A DNA stretch of 64,000 nt from positions 30,041-94,040 of the forward strand of contig CABRNB010000001.1 in the NCBI GenBank assembly GCA_902472225.1. Reading direction: 5' to 3'. Positions 33,391-42,500 of the stretch are shown piece after piece (positions within the stretch are counted from its first letter, which is position 1; every line of letters starts with the position of its first letter). A program made the position numbers and the translations under genes. The stretch comes from Caccousia sp900752115. GTDB taxonomy: Bacteria > Bacillota > Clostridia > Oscillospirales > Acutalibacteraceae. Below the pieces are notes generated by a model. That model ran no database searches and was not told where the DNA came from. It saw only the letters and a list, made by a program, of their open reading frames with translations.

Positions 33391-34233
33391 TTACTCCGTC
33401 GTGGAGGAAGCGCTGTTTGATGTGCTGCCCGCAGACGACGCGGCGCTGTCCAGAATGGAATCGATGTTGAACAGCGACTGGCCGTCCGACACCACGACGG
33501 GAAGCTTGCCGTCCCACTTGTCGATGAACTCCATTTTGAGCATCTGGTCGGTAATTTCCTGCGACTTGAGCCGGTAGCTCTCGGCTTCCGCCTCAGCCTC
33601 GGCGATCTTCTGCTCCGCCTCGACCTTCACACGGGCAAGGTCCTGCTCCGCCTTGAGGGCGTTCTGCTGGGCTGTCTGTTTGGCTTCGATGGCGGCGTTG
33701 AACTCCTCAGAGAACTGAAAATCCACAATATTCACGCTCTGCGTGGAAAAACCGTAGGGGGCGAGCTTGGAGGAGATCTCCTCCTGAATCTCCGCGCCGA
33801 CGGTCTGACGCATGGTGATGAGCTCCTCGGCGGTGTATTGAGCCATGACGGACTTGACCGCCTCCTGGATGGCGGGGATGACGACTACGTTTTCATAGTT
33901 TACGCCGATATTCTGATAGACGCTGGCGGCGCTCAGGCTTTCAATGCGGTAGTTGAGCGCTACGGTGCTGTTGACGGTCTGCAGATCCTTCGAGGCGCTT
34001 GCGGAGACTACCTCGGCCTTTGTCACCTGATTGTTCATGTCGACGACGCGCGTTACAAAAGGAATGACAACGTGCAGGCCTTCGCTCAGGACGGTGTCAT
34101 CTACCGCTCCGAAGCGCGTCACCACGCCGGTGTGACCGGCGGGAACGGCGTGCAGCGAGCTGGCACCGACAACCAGCACGGCCAGTGCTATGACAACAGA
34201 GATCACGATTTTTTTAATGTTAAATGTTTTCAT
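33391..34233 (-). CDS. SPFH/band 7 (prohibitin-like) membrane protein
   Basis: 280 residues from ATG 34233 (GAGGAG upstream). One N-terminal membrane segment (~9-28, IVISVVIALAVLVVGASSL), then the SPFH domain starting VPAGHTGVVTRFG, with QTVNSTVALNYRI and NVVVIPAIQEAVKSV. A coiled-coil rich in Ala/Glu/Lys (~180-225) follows, and a Ser-rich tail. Prohibitin-like proteins form membrane-associated rings that organise microdomains or control proteases. No NfeD partner or protease gene adjoins it. Confidence 0.9.
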   Translation of the reverse strand: MKTFNIKKIVISVVIALAVLVVGASSLHAVPAGHTGVVTRFGAVDDTVLSEGLHVVIPFVTRVVDMNNQVTKAEVVSASASKDLQTVNSTVALNYRIESLSAASVYQNIGVNYENVVVIPAIQEAVKSVMAQYTAEELITMRQTVGAEIQEEISSKLAPYGFSTQSVNIVDFQFSEEFNAAIEAKQTAQQNALKAEQDLARVKVEAEQKIAEAEAEAESYRLKSQEITDQMLKMEFIDKWDGKLPVVVSDGQSLFNIDSILDSAASSAGSTSNSASSTTE

Positions 34234-34476
34234 AAAAGCTTCTCCTCTCAAAACCATTGCGGCGGCGTTTGGGCCGCCGTACCTGTCGAGTCGCCCGCGC
34301 GGCGTTCTGCGTAGGATTTGAGAATATTATACAGAACCGCCGGGAGAAGCGCAATGCCGGAATTCGCCCGTTTTTCCCGGATTCCGGCTGTTTTGCAGTG
34401 CGGCGGAACGCTGTCTCTCCCGCAGGTATCAGGGAAAGACAGGGATTCACCGCGCGACAGCGCTTGCGGAAACCGG

Positions 34477-34518
34477 AAGCGCCGGCCTCCGGTTCAAAAA
34501 CCGGGGCCGGCGCTTTTT
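34477..34518. terminator. Strong terminator-like hairpin
   Basis: AAGCGCCGGC (34477-34486)/GCCGGCGCTT (34506-34515) with inner CCGGTT/ACCGG and T5 on the plus strand. The T-run is on the plus side, yet the only adjacent gene ending here (NifX-like) runs on the minus strand. Confidence 0.6.
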
Positions 34519-34546
34519 CGGCAGGATAGGATACGATCCTCTTTGC

Positions 34547-34897
34547 TTATTCCTCGTGGTCGTGATGATGGTGGGCGCACAGGGCTCCCTTGTCCTTGAG
34601 CTCCCCGGCCAGCCATGCTTCGGCGGCAGTACGGGCAGGGCCCTCGGCTCCCGTGACGATCTCGACGCCGCGCTCACGGAAAATAGAGGCGGCATGAACG
34701 CCCATTCCGCCCGCAATGATGACCTTCGCGCCAAAGTCGGCGACAAGGTTCGGCAGAAGGCCGGGCTTGTGTCCGGGATTCGGAACGGACTCCTCCTTCG
34801 TGATGACGCCGTTCTCGGCGGTAAAGAAGGCAAAGCTCTGGCAGTGGCCGAAATGGCCGGTGACGGCGGAGCCGTCGCAGGCGACAGCAATGATCAT
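34547..34897 (-). CDS. NifX/NifB-type dinitrogenase cofactor-family protein
   Basis: 116 residues, single domain. IAVACDGSAVTGHFGHCQSFAFF is the family signature, followed by VIIAGGMGVHAASIFRERGVEIVTG. The C-terminus is His-rich (HHHHDHEE), suggesting metal binding. Stand-alone members are common in anaerobes without nitrogenase and are thought to handle Fe-S or Fe-Mo-type cofactors. No nif gene is in the window. The 378-nt gap upstream holds a weak TATATT -10 (complement of 34933-34938) for it and the hemA promoter. Confidence 0.88.
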   Translation of the reverse strand: MIIAVACDGSAVTGHFGHCQSFAFFTAENGVITKEESVPNPGHKPGLLPNLVADFGAKVIIAGGMGVHAASIFRERGVEIVTGAEGPARTAAEAWLAGELKDKGALCAHHHHDHEE

Positions 34898-35152
34898 AAA
34901 ACTCAGATCCTTTCTTTTTTATGTTGCCTGTGAATATAGTCATGTGTGGGGAATGTGTGGGAAACGCCGGGGCTGACCCGGCTGCGGCGTTCGGATTCTC
35001 CGGTTTCATTGTAGCTCTGCAGGAGGGGAAAAGTCAACTGCCGCCGGTTTTGATTGGGACGGGGCGTATTTGTTGTGTGAGGCACATCAGACGGAGGACA
35101 GCGATAGGCGAAACGCAATTGCCGGTATTCAAAAAAGTGATACGATGGTTTC

Positions 35153-35181
35153 TTGTAATCAGACGAAAATCGACTTATAAT
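35153..35181 (+). promoter_or_regulatory. Promoter of the tetrapyrrole operon
   Basis: TTGTAA (35153-35158), a 17-nt spacer and TATAAT (35176-35181), about 95 nt before hemA. The leader has a hairpin, CACCCGGGA/TCCCGGTG (35238-35257), just ahead of the ribosome binding site. Confidence 0.8.
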
Positions 35182-35275
35182 GATACACTGGATATTGTTG
35201 TGAGACCGTTTCCGTTTTTCTCGAAAATGTAAAGGAACACCCGGGAGCCTCCCGGTGAAAGAAAGGCGAATCAAC

Positions 35276-36550
35276 ATGCAGTTTTCCGTTTGGGGCGTCA
35301 GCTATCAGGAGACGCCGCTGTGTCTGCGGGACAAAGCGTCCTTCAGCGACACGCAGAAGCTTGAGGCGCTGGAAGCGCTCGGGGCTGCGGGAGTAACGCA
35401 GGCTGCGATTCTCTCCACCTGCAACCGCAGCGAGCTTTATTATATCAACCCGCGGGGAGATGTACAGGCCGACGAGGCGGTGCGCCGCATTTTTCTGGAG
35501 AAGGAGCCGCGGCTGGCGGATACCCTGTTCCACCGGCAGGGCCGCGAGGCGGTCGCTTATCTTTTTGAGGTGGCGGCGGGGCTTGAAAGCCTTGTTCTCG
35601 GCGAGGATCAGATCCTCGGTCAGGTGCAGGACGCGCTCGATTTCGCCCGGGGAGCCGGGTCGGCGGGCAAGGAGCTCACACGTGTTTTCCTTGACGCCGT
35701 GACGGCGGCCAAGCAGATGAAGACGGCGCTGCGCATCAGCGAGAATCCTCTGTCCCTTTGCTCGATTGGCGTGCACCGGCTTGCGTCGTGCGGGGCGGTG
35801 AGCGGGAAGACGGCTCTGGTGATCGGCAGCGGGAAAATGGCCGTGCTTGCCCTGCGGTACCTGACCGGCTGCGGTGCGGCGCGTCTCCTCAACTGCAACC
35901 GGAGTTTGGAGCATGCGCTTGCGCTGCGGGAGGAATTTCCCGGTCTGGAGGTTCTGCCTTTCTCCGAACGGTACGATGCGGCGCGGCAGTGCGACGTGAT
36001 CGTCTCGGCGACGGCCTCTCCGCATCTCGTGCTGCGGGCGGAGCAGTTCCCGGAGCGGGAGACGCCGCTGTTTCTGCTCGATCTTGCCGTACCGCGGGAC
36101 ATCGATCCCGATCTTGCGTCTCGTGCCAATCTTACGCTCTTTGACGTGGACTCGCTCCGGCAGACGGCAGAGGAAAGCATGCGCCGCCGCCGGGAGCTCG
36201 AGGAGACGGGACGCGCGATGCTGCGCGGCGGCGTTGGGGAGACGATGGATTGGCTCGCGTCAAGCCGGGTCGATTCCACGGTGCAAAGCCTGCAGCAGCT
36301 CTGCCGCGAGGCGGAGGAGGATACCTGCGCGCTGCTGGAGCGCAGGCTGACGCTCAATGAGCATGAAAAGCGCGTTCTGCGCAAGTTTGTTCATGCGGGG
36401 ATGCGCCGTCTCGTGCGCGCGCCCATTCTCACGCTCAAGGGACTGAGGGACGAAGGAGAGCAGGAGCGATACATGCAGGCCGTTGAACGCCTGTTTCAGA
36501 TGAAGGGGGAGAACGGACATGAAAATCAGACTGGGAACGAGAGGCTCTAA
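35276..36550 (+). CDS. hemA: Glutamyl-tRNA reductase
   Basis: First step of the C5 pathway: reduces glutamyl-tRNA to glutamate-1-semialdehyde. 424 residues from ATG 35276 (GAAAGG upstream). Catalytic Cys49 in LSTCNRSELY, LVLGEDQILGQV substrate region, VIGSGKMAVLALRYL NADPH loop, and a C-terminal dimerisation helix. First gene of a compact hem operon; overlaps hemC by 32 nt in another frame. Confidence 0.95.
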   Translation: MQFSVWGVSYQETPLCLRDKASFSDTQKLEALEALGAAGVTQAAILSTCNRSELYYINPRGDVQADEAVRRIFLEKEPRLADTLFHRQGREAVAYLFEVAAGLESLVLGEDQILGQVQDALDFARGAGSAGKELTRVFLDAVTAAKQMKTALRISENPLSLCSIGVHRLASCGAVSGKTALVIGSGKMAVLALRYLTGCGAARLLNCNRSLEHALALREEFPGLEVLPFSERYDAARQCDVIVSATASPHLVLRAEQFPERETPLFLLDLAVPRDIDPDLASRANLTLFDVDSLRQTAEESMRRRRELEETGRAMLRGGVGETMDWLASSRVDSTVQSLQQLCREAEEDTCALLERRLTLNEHEKRVLRKFVHAGMRRLVRAPILTLKGLRDEGEQERYMQAVERLFQMKGENGHENQTGNERL

Positions 36551-37421
36551 GCTGGCGCTCACACAGACGGAGAGCGTGGCGCAGCGGCTGCGGGACCGGA
36601 ATCCGGGCCTTGCGTGCGAGCTGACGGTCATTCATACCACGGGCGATAAGGTGCAGGATAAGGCGCTCGATCAGATTGGTGGCAAGGGGGTCTTTGTGCG
36701 GGAAATCGAGCAGGAACTGCTCGGAGGCGGGATCGATCTTGCCGTCCACAGCATGAAGGATATGCCGTCTGAGCCGGCTCCCGGTCTGTGCTTCTGCCGC
36801 ACGCTTCCGCGTGAGGATCCGCGGGATGCGCTGATTCTGCGCGGCGCTTCTTCTCTTTGGGAGCTTCCGCAGGGGGCTGTGATTGCCACGGGGAGTAAGC
36901 GGCGTGCGTATCAGCTTCTGCAGCTGCGGCCCGACCTTCACATCACCGGCATTCGGGGCAATGTCGACACGCGCCTGCGCAAGCTCGACGAGGGCGCGGC
37001 GGATGGCCTTGTGATGGCGACTGCCGGGCTCAAACGCCTTGGATTAGAGCATCGCATCACACGGTTTTTCGATCCGGAAACCGAGCTGGTGCCCGCCTGC
37101 GCGCAGGGCGCGCTGGCTGTCGAGTACCGTGAGGGAGATGGCGTGATCGGTCCCCTTCTTGACGCCCTGTGCGATTCCGAGGCGCATCTGCGCACTGTAT
37201 GCGAGCGTTCCTTCCTCGCTGCGGTCGGCGGAGGCTGCCATACCCCGGCAGGGGCGTACGCGCGTCTTGACGCAGGGGAGATTGTACTGACGGCCTTCCT
37301 TGCCTCGGAGGACGGAAGCGCGTGCGGGCGGCTGACGCTGCGCGGCGCGCAGGACAAGGCGGAAGCGCTTGCACGGCAGGCGGCTTTGGAGCTGCGCGGC
37401 CGGATTGGGGAAGGAGAGTGA
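36519..37421 (+). CDS. hemC: Hydroxymethylbilane synthase
   Basis: Joins four porphobilinogens into hydroxymethylbilane. 300 residues. GTRGSKLALTQT at the N-terminus, HSMKDMPSE with the catalytic Asp region, ATGSKRRAYQL, and the dipyrromethane-cofactor cysteine Cys240 in VGGGCHTPAGAYA (commonly GGCQxPxG, so a local variant). A GGGGGAG site inside hemA precedes its ATG. Overlapping ends on both sides show tight translational coupling. Confidence 0.95.
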   Translation: MKIRLGTRGSKLALTQTESVAQRLRDRNPGLACELTVIHTTGDKVQDKALDQIGGKGVFVREIEQELLGGGIDLAVHSMKDMPSEPAPGLCFCRTLPREDPRDALILRGASSLWELPQGAVIATGSKRRAYQLLQLRPDLHITGIRGNVDTRLRKLDEGAADGLVMATAGLKRLGLEHRITRFFDPETELVPACAQGALAVEYREGDGVIGPLLDALCDSEAHLRTVCERSFLAAVGGGCHTPAGAYARLDAGEIVLTAFLASEDGSACGRLTLRGAQDKAEALARQAALELRGRIGEGE

Positions 37422-37426
37422 ACAGC

Positions 37427-38905
37427 ATGCCGGGAACCGTTTATCTTGTCGGGGCAGGACCGGGAGATCCGGGCCTCATGACGCAGAAAGGACTTGACTG
37501 CCTGCGCCGGGCCGACTGCGTTGTGTATGACCATCTCGCGAACGACTCGCTGCTGCTGGAGACGAAGCCGGACTGTGAAAAAATTTACGTCGGTAAGCAG
37601 GCGGGAAACCATACCATGCCCCAGGAGGAAATCAACCGCCTTCTCGCACAAAAGGCCCAAAGCTGCGAAACGGTGGTGCGGCTCAAGGGCGGCGATGTGT
37701 ATGTGTTTGGGCGCGGCGGCGAGGAGGGCGCGTGGCTGCGCCGTGAGGGCGTTCCCTTCGTCGTTGTGCCGGGGGTGACTTCGGCGATCGCCGGCCTTGC
37801 CTATGCCGGTATTCCGATTACCCACCGCGGCGTCGCGCGCGGCTTCCGTGTGATGACGGCTCACGACAAGGGAGGCGGGCTGACCAATCTCGATTTTGAC
37901 TCCATGGCGCACACGGACGATACGCTTGTTTTTCTGATGGGACTGTCGCTGCTCGGAGAGATCACTTCCCGGTTGCTGGCTGCGGGAAAGCCGTCCGGAA
38001 CGCCTGCCGCCGTCATTTCGGAGGCGACGCTCCCGACCCAGCGCGTGGTGACCGCTCCGCTTTCGGAGCTGGAAGCGCGCGTGCAGGAAAATCCGCTTCC
38101 GTCGCCCGCTCTCATTGTTGTCGGCGAGGTAGTGCGCGAGCGGGAGACGCTCCGCTTCTTCGGGGAGGGGCCGCTCGGCGGCGTGCGCGTCCTGCTGCCC
38201 TGTGTCGGGGAGACGCCCTCGCGCCTCGGCGGGATGCTGCGCGGGAGGGGAGCGTTCGTCACGGAGCTGCCGGTGCGCCGGATCCGCGAGCTGCCGGGCG
38301 TGCTCCGGCGGGACGACGTGGAGTGGGCGGAGACGCTTGTTCTGACGAGCCGCCATGCGTGTGCATTTTTCTTCGGCCAGCTCTTCGCCCTCGGTCTTGA
38401 CGTTCGTGCGCTTTCGGGCGTGCGGATCGCGGCCGTCGGCCCCGGAACGGCGGAGAAGCTTTCCCGTTTCGGCCTGCGCGCCGACCTCGTGCCGGAGCCC
38501 CACACCGGGGAGGGAATGGAAGCCCTTCTGCGGCGCGAACTGACGCCGGGAACCCACGTGCTGTATCCGAAGGTCAAGGATCTCGCCCCGGAGCTTGCCG
38601 CTGCGCTGGCGTCGTTCTGTGAGCTGCGTGCACCGGAGCTCTATGAAAATCTGCCGGTCGAGGACGCCGTTCTGTCTGCGGACGCCTCGTTTGACGCCGC
38701 CGTTTTTACCTCCGCGTCGGCAGTGCGCGGCGCGATCGGCGCGCTGCGGGAGAGCGGAGTTTCCGTGAGCTCGTGCGGCCGCCTGATTTCCATCGGGCCG
38801 AAAACGGCACGGGAGCTCAGACAAAACGGTTTTGACACGCTGGAGGCGGCGCATGCCGATCTCGGCGGGATACTGGAAAAAATGGAGGAGCTGTTTCATG
38901 AATAA
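37427..38905 (+). CDS. cobA-hemD: Uroporphyrinogen-III methyltransferase/synthase fusion
   Basis: 492 residues, two enzymes. Residues 1-~245 are the SAM-dependent uroporphyrinogen-III C-methyltransferase (LVGAGPGDPGLMTQKG, VVYDHLAND, RLKGGDVYVFGRGGEE, GVTSAIAGLAYAGIPITHRG). Residues ~250-492 are uroporphyrinogen-III synthase (TLVLTSRHA, AAVGPGTAEKL, VFTSASAVRGAI, ISIGPKTARELRQNG). ATG 37427 has AAGGAGAG 8 nt upstream; GTG 37418 is too close. The fusion closes the ring and directs it to precorrin-2, toward siroheme or cobalamin rather than heme. Common in Clostridia. Confidence 0.95.
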   Translation: MPGTVYLVGAGPGDPGLMTQKGLDCLRRADCVVYDHLANDSLLLETKPDCEKIYVGKQAGNHTMPQEEINRLLAQKAQSCETVVRLKGGDVYVFGRGGEEGAWLRREGVPFVVVPGVTSAIAGLAYAGIPITHRGVARGFRVMTAHDKGGGLTNLDFDSMAHTDDTLVFLMGLSLLGEITSRLLAAGKPSGTPAAVISEATLPTQRVVTAPLSELEARVQENPLPSPALIVVGEVVRERETLRFFGEGPLGGVRVLLPCVGETPSRLGGMLRGRGAFVTELPVRRIRELPGVLRRDDVEWAETLVLTSRHACAFFFGQLFALGLDVRALSGVRIAAVGPGTAEKLSRFGLRADLVPEPHTGEGMEALLRRELTPGTHVLYPKVKDLAPELAAALASFCELRAPELYENLPVEDAVLSADASFDAAVFTSASAVRGAIGALRESGVSVSSCGRLISIGPKTARELRQNGFDTLEAAHADLGGILEKMEELFHE

Positions 38906-39515
38906 CCGGGAAAGAATGCACACCGGCCAGCTGTACGATACGCAGGACAGCGCCATTGTGGAGGAGCAGATCAAATGTCTTGAGGTGCTCTATGATTTCA
39001 ACGCGACGCGCCCGTCGCAGGGTGAGCTGCGCCAGTCGCTGATGAAGAAGCTGTTTGCCGAGGTGGGCGAGGGCTGCTGCATCGAGCCGCCGCTGCATGC
39101 GAACTGGGGCAAGTACACACACCTCGGAGACTTCGTTTATGCCAACTTCAACCTCACGCTCGTCGACGACACGCACGTATATATCGGAAATCACGTCATG
39201 ATCGGCCCGAATGTGACGATTGATACCGGCACGCATCCCGTTTGCCCGGAGCTGCGCTGGCACGCGGTGCAGTACAATCTGCCGGTCCGCATCGGGGACA
39301 ATGTGTGGATTGGGGCCGGAGCGATTCTCCTGCCGGGTGTGACGATAGGGGAGAACAGCGTGATCGGAGCGGGCAGCGTTGTCACACACGATATCCCTGC
39401 GAATGTTGTCGCCGTCGGCACGCCGTGCCGCGTTTTGCGCGAGATTACCGACCGGGATCGGGAGACCTATCACAAGGGCTGGAAAATAGATATGCCCATG
39501 AAGGAAAGGGATTGA
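38898..39515 (+). CDS. Maltose/galactoside O-acetyltransferase family protein
   Basis: 205 residues of the LacA/Maa family. ATG 38898 has GGAGGAG 7 nt upstream and overlaps the cobA-hemD end by 8 nt. An N-terminal helical region (MHTGQLYDTQD) precedes a left-handed beta-helix of hexapeptide repeats (VYIGNHVMIGPNVTI, VRIGDNVWIGAGAILLPGVTIGENSVIGAGSVV). Catalytic His in TGTHPV. It acetylates sugars or similar hydroxyls with acetyl-CoA. Its place in the middle of a tetrapyrrole operon is unexplained; no tetrapyrrole step needs it. Confidence 0.9.
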   Translation: MNNRERMHTGQLYDTQDSAIVEEQIKCLEVLYDFNATRPSQGELRQSLMKKLFAEVGEGCCIEPPLHANWGKYTHLGDFVYANFNLTLVDDTHVYIGNHVMIGPNVTIDTGTHPVCPELRWHAVQYNLPVRIGDNVWIGAGAILLPGVTIGENSVIGAGSVVTHDIPANVVAVGTPCRVLREITDRDRETYHKGWKIDMPMKERD

Positions 39516-39519
39516 TTGC

Positions 39520-40494
39520 ATGTTTTATCGTGGAAGAAGGCTGCGGACCACTCCTGTGATCCGCTCTATGATGCGCGAGACGGAGCTGTCCGCCCGCGAT
39601 CTGATTCTGCCGATTTTTGTTGTGGAGGGCGAGGGCGTCTGCCGCGAAATTCCGTCGCTCAAAGGGGTCTGCCATTATTCCGTCGATATGCTCGACGGTC
39701 TTGTGGATGAGATGCGGGAATGCGGCGTGCTCTCCTGCATTCTCTTCGGCATTCCGGATCACAAGGACGCCTGCGGCAGCGCGGCGAGCGATGAGAACGG
39801 CGTTGTCCAGCGGGCTATGCGCCGTCTGCGCGAGCTTTGCCCGGAGATGTACATCATCGGCGACGTGTGCATGTGCGAATATACCGATCACGGCCATTGC
39901 GGCATCCTCGATGAGCACGGCTACGTGAAGAATGATGAGACGCTCCTGCACCTGAACAAAATTGCTGTGAGCTACGCCCGCGCCGGGGCTGACATGGTTG
40001 CGCCGAGCGATATGATGGACGGTCACGTGGCCTCGCTGCGCGCTGCCCTCGATGCGGAGGGCTTCGTCAATGTGGCCATCATGGGCTACAGCGCGAAGTT
40101 TGCTTCGAGCTTCTACGGCCCGTTCCGCGACGCGGCAGGTTCCGCTCCGTCCTTCGGTGACAGAAAGTCGTATCAGATGGATTTCGCCAATGGCCAGGAG
40201 GCGCTGCGTGAAATTGCCGCTGATCTCGACGAGGGTGCGGATGTGATCATGGTCAAGCCCGCTCTCGCGTATCTCGATGTGATCCGTGACGCGAGCCGGG
40301 AGTTCAACGCCCCTCTTGCCGCCTACAATGTGAGCGGCGAATACGCGATGCTTCGATCTGCCGTCGATAACGGGATCCTTGCCGAGTCTGCGATTTATGA
40401 GTCGCTCCTCGCCATCAAGCGCGCCGGAGCGAAGCTGATCATTACATATTTCGCCCTTGAAATTGCGAAAAAGCTGAAGGAGGGAACGGTATGA
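39520..40494 (+). CDS. hemB: Porphobilinogen synthase
   Basis: Condenses two 5-aminolevulinates to porphobilinogen. 324 residues. RRLRTTPVIRSMMRET start, metal-site cysteines in DVCMCEYTDHGHCG (the zinc-type site), substrate lysine in FGDRKSYQMD, Schiff-base Lys246 in IMVKPALAYLDVI. ATG 39520 lies 4 nt after the acetyltransferase stop. Its stop overlaps the hemL start (ATGA). Confidence 0.95.
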   Translation: MFYRGRRLRTTPVIRSMMRETELSARDLILPIFVVEGEGVCREIPSLKGVCHYSVDMLDGLVDEMRECGVLSCILFGIPDHKDACGSAASDENGVVQRAMRRLRELCPEMYIIGDVCMCEYTDHGHCGILDEHGYVKNDETLLHLNKIAVSYARAGADMVAPSDMMDGHVASLRAALDAEGFVNVAIMGYSAKFASSFYGPFRDAAGSAPSFGDRKSYQMDFANGQEALREIAADLDEGADVIMVKPALAYLDVIRDASREFNAPLAAYNVSGEYAMLRSAVDNGILAESAIYESLLAIKRAGAKLIITYFALEIAKKLKEGTV

Positions 40495-41786
40495 TCCGCG
40501 CAGCTTCCAGAGAAGCCTACGCGCGCGCCTGCGCCCTGATGCCGGGCGGCGTCAATTCTCCTGTCCGTGCGTTCCGTTCCGTCGGCGTGCCGCCTGTCTT
40601 TGCCGCGAGGGCGAAGGGGGACCGCGTTTGGGACGAGGACGGCAATGAATACATTGATTTTATCGGCTCCTGGGGACCGATGCTTCTCGGCCACTCGCCC
40701 GAGTTTCTGAAGGACGGCGCGCTCGAGGCCATTGATCGCGGTTTGAGCTACGGCTTGCCGACAAAGCTCGAAATTGAGATGGCGGAACAGATTACCTCCG
40801 CCTACCCCGCCGCCGAAATGGTGCGTATGGTCAACTCCGGTACGGAAGCCACGATGAGCGCCATCCGCGTTGCGCGCGGCTACACGGGCCGCGATAAATT
40901 CATCAAGTTCGAGGGCTGTTACCACGGCCACAGCGACTGTCTGCTCGTCAAGTCCGGCTCCGGCACGCTGACGTACGGTGTGCCGACGAGCCCGGGCGTT
41001 CCCGCGGATGTGGTCAAGCACACCCTTGTGTGCCGTTATAACGATCTCGACTCCGTGCGCGAGACGTTTGCCGCCAACCGTGGGGAGGTTGCCGCCGTTA
41101 TCGTTGAGCCCGTCGCGGGCAACATGGGCGTGGTGCCGCCTGTTCCCGGTTTTCTCGAGGGTCTGCGCGAGATCTGCACGCGGGAGGGAGCCGTTCTCAT
41201 CTTTGACGAGGTCATTACCGGTTTCCGCCTCGCCTACGGCGGCGCTTCCGAGCGCTTCGGCGTGCGTCCCGACATGGTCTGCTTCGGCAAGATCATCGGC
41301 GCGGGCATGCCCGTCGGGGCGTACGGCGGACGGCGCGAACTGATGGAGTACGTTTCGCCTGTCGGTCCCGTCTATCAGGCCGGTACGCTTTCCGGCAACC
41401 CGCTCGCGATGTTCATGGGCCTCAAGCAGCTGCGGTATCTCGAAAGCCACCGCGAGGTCTACGAGCAGGTGGAGCAGTCTGCGGCCTTCCTGGAAGAGGG
41501 AATCCGCGCCGCGCTCCGCCGTCTCCAGCTGCCGTATGAGGTCAACCGCGCCGGATCGCTGATGTCCCTGTTCTTTACGAAGGGACCGATCCACAGCTAC
41601 GACGACGTGAAGCACAGCGACCTCGACGCGTTTGGCCGCTATTACCGCTCTCTGCTTGAGCGCGGCATTCTTGCCGCTCCCGCGCAGTTTGAGGCGCTGT
41701 TTGTCTCCGCCGCCCACAGCCGCGCCGATCTGGAGCGCGCTCTCAGCGCGATGGAAGCGGCGCTCGCGGATTCGATGGAGGGCTGA
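40491..41786 (+). CDS. hemL: Glutamate-1-semialdehyde 2,1-aminomutase
   Basis: PLP enzyme that turns glutamate-1-semialdehyde into 5-aminolevulinate, working with HemA. 431 residues. MPGGVNSPVRAF start, NSGTEATMSAIRVARGYTGR, EGCYHGHSD, IFDEVITGFR, and PLP lysine Lys267 in CFGKIIGAGMPVGAYGG. ATG overlaps the hemB stop by 4 nt. With hemA, hemC, hemB and cobA-hemD it completes the route to precorrin-2. Confidence 0.96.
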   Translation: MIRAASREAYARACALMPGGVNSPVRAFRSVGVPPVFAARAKGDRVWDEDGNEYIDFIGSWGPMLLGHSPEFLKDGALEAIDRGLSYGLPTKLEIEMAEQITSAYPAAEMVRMVNSGTEATMSAIRVARGYTGRDKFIKFEGCYHGHSDCLLVKSGSGTLTYGVPTSPGVPADVVKHTLVCRYNDLDSVRETFAANRGEVAAVIVEPVAGNMGVVPPVPGFLEGLREICTREGAVLIFDEVITGFRLAYGGASERFGVRPDMVCFGKIIGAGMPVGAYGGRRELMEYVSPVGPVYQAGTLSGNPLAMFMGLKQLRYLESHREVYEQVEQSAAFLEEGIRAALRRLQLPYEVNRAGSLMSLFFTKGPIHSYDDVKHSDLDAFGRYYRSLLERGILAAPAQFEALFVSAAHSRADLERALSAMEAALADSMEG

Positions 41787-41787
41787 G

Positions 41788-42396
41788 ATGAGCCTTTGTG
41801 TCGAGCTCTCTCTGGAGGGTGCGCGGGTCCTGGTTGTCGGCGGAGGAAGGCTTGCGCTGCGCCGCAGTGTGCAGCTGCAGCAGGAGGGAGCCTCCGTTTG
41901 TGCTGTCGCGCCGGAATTCCTGCCGGCCTTTGACCGCCTCCACGGAATCGAGCGCCGCATCGCAGAATATGAAGCTCCCTTCCTGGACGGCTGCATCCTG
42001 GCCGCCGCCGCCGCTACGCCCGAGGTCAACCGCCGCTTGGCGGCCGACGCGGAAGCGCGGGGAATCCTGACGCTTGCCGCCGCTCCGGAGCAGGGCGCGC
42101 GCGCCCATGTGCTCAAGAGCGAACGGGAGGACGGAATTCTTTTGGCCTGCTCGACAGGCGGAGCATTTCCGGCGCTGAGCGCTTCTCTGCTTGATTCGAT
42201 GCGGAAAGCGGCTTCTCCGTTTGCGGATCGACTGCCTCTGCTGCGCCGTCTGCGCCGTCTCCTGCTCGACCGTGGGGATGAGGAATCTCTGATTCTTTTG
42301 GCTGAACTGCCGGAAAAGTCAAAGGAAGAGCTGGCAGTTCTTCTCCAGAGTTTGGAAAAAATTAAAAAAAGAAGAATTTTCCCCGAAAACAGATGA
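41788..42396 (+). CDS. Precorrin-2 dehydrogenase/ferrochelatase-like protein
   Basis: 202 residues, a length and fold fitting the CysG N-domain/Met8p family that oxidises precorrin-2 to sirohydrochlorin. Start ATG after GGAGG, 1 nt behind hemL. VLVVGGGRLALRRSVQL is the NAD loop (usual GGGxVAxRK altered), and LACSTGGAFPALSASL matches the ISTxGxSPxLA motif. The segment that normally reads vNvvDxP reads TLAAAPEQ, so the conserved catalytic Asp is missing. Either the enzyme is divergent or activity is reduced. Context strongly supports siroheme synthesis. Confidence 0.78.
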   Translation: MSLCVELSLEGARVLVVGGGRLALRRSVQLQQEGASVCAVAPEFLPAFDRLHGIERRIAEYEAPFLDGCILAAAAATPEVNRRLAADAEARGILTLAAAPEQGARAHVLKSEREDGILLACSTGGAFPALSASLLDSMRKAASPFADRLPLLRRLRRLLLDRGDEESLILLAELPEKSKEELAVLLQSLEKIKKRRIFPENR

Positions 42397-42415
42397 AAGA
42401 CGTTCCAAAATGTGC

Positions 42416-42481
42416 TATAGTATTCACTATATCCCTGAGCAGGGGAAATCCGGGACGCCTGCGCAAAGCCGGCAGTCCCGG
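42416..42481 (+). promoter_or_regulatory. Promoter-like -10 and strong leader hairpin before the Crp/Fnr gene
   Basis: TATAGT at 42416-42421 without a good -35. A hairpin with arms CCGGGAC (42451-42457) and GTCCCGG (42475-42481) follows, directly before the GAGGAG site. No T-run, so it is a leader structure rather than a terminator. Confidence 0.4.
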
Positions 42482-42500
42482 AAGATGAGGAGTGAAGGCT

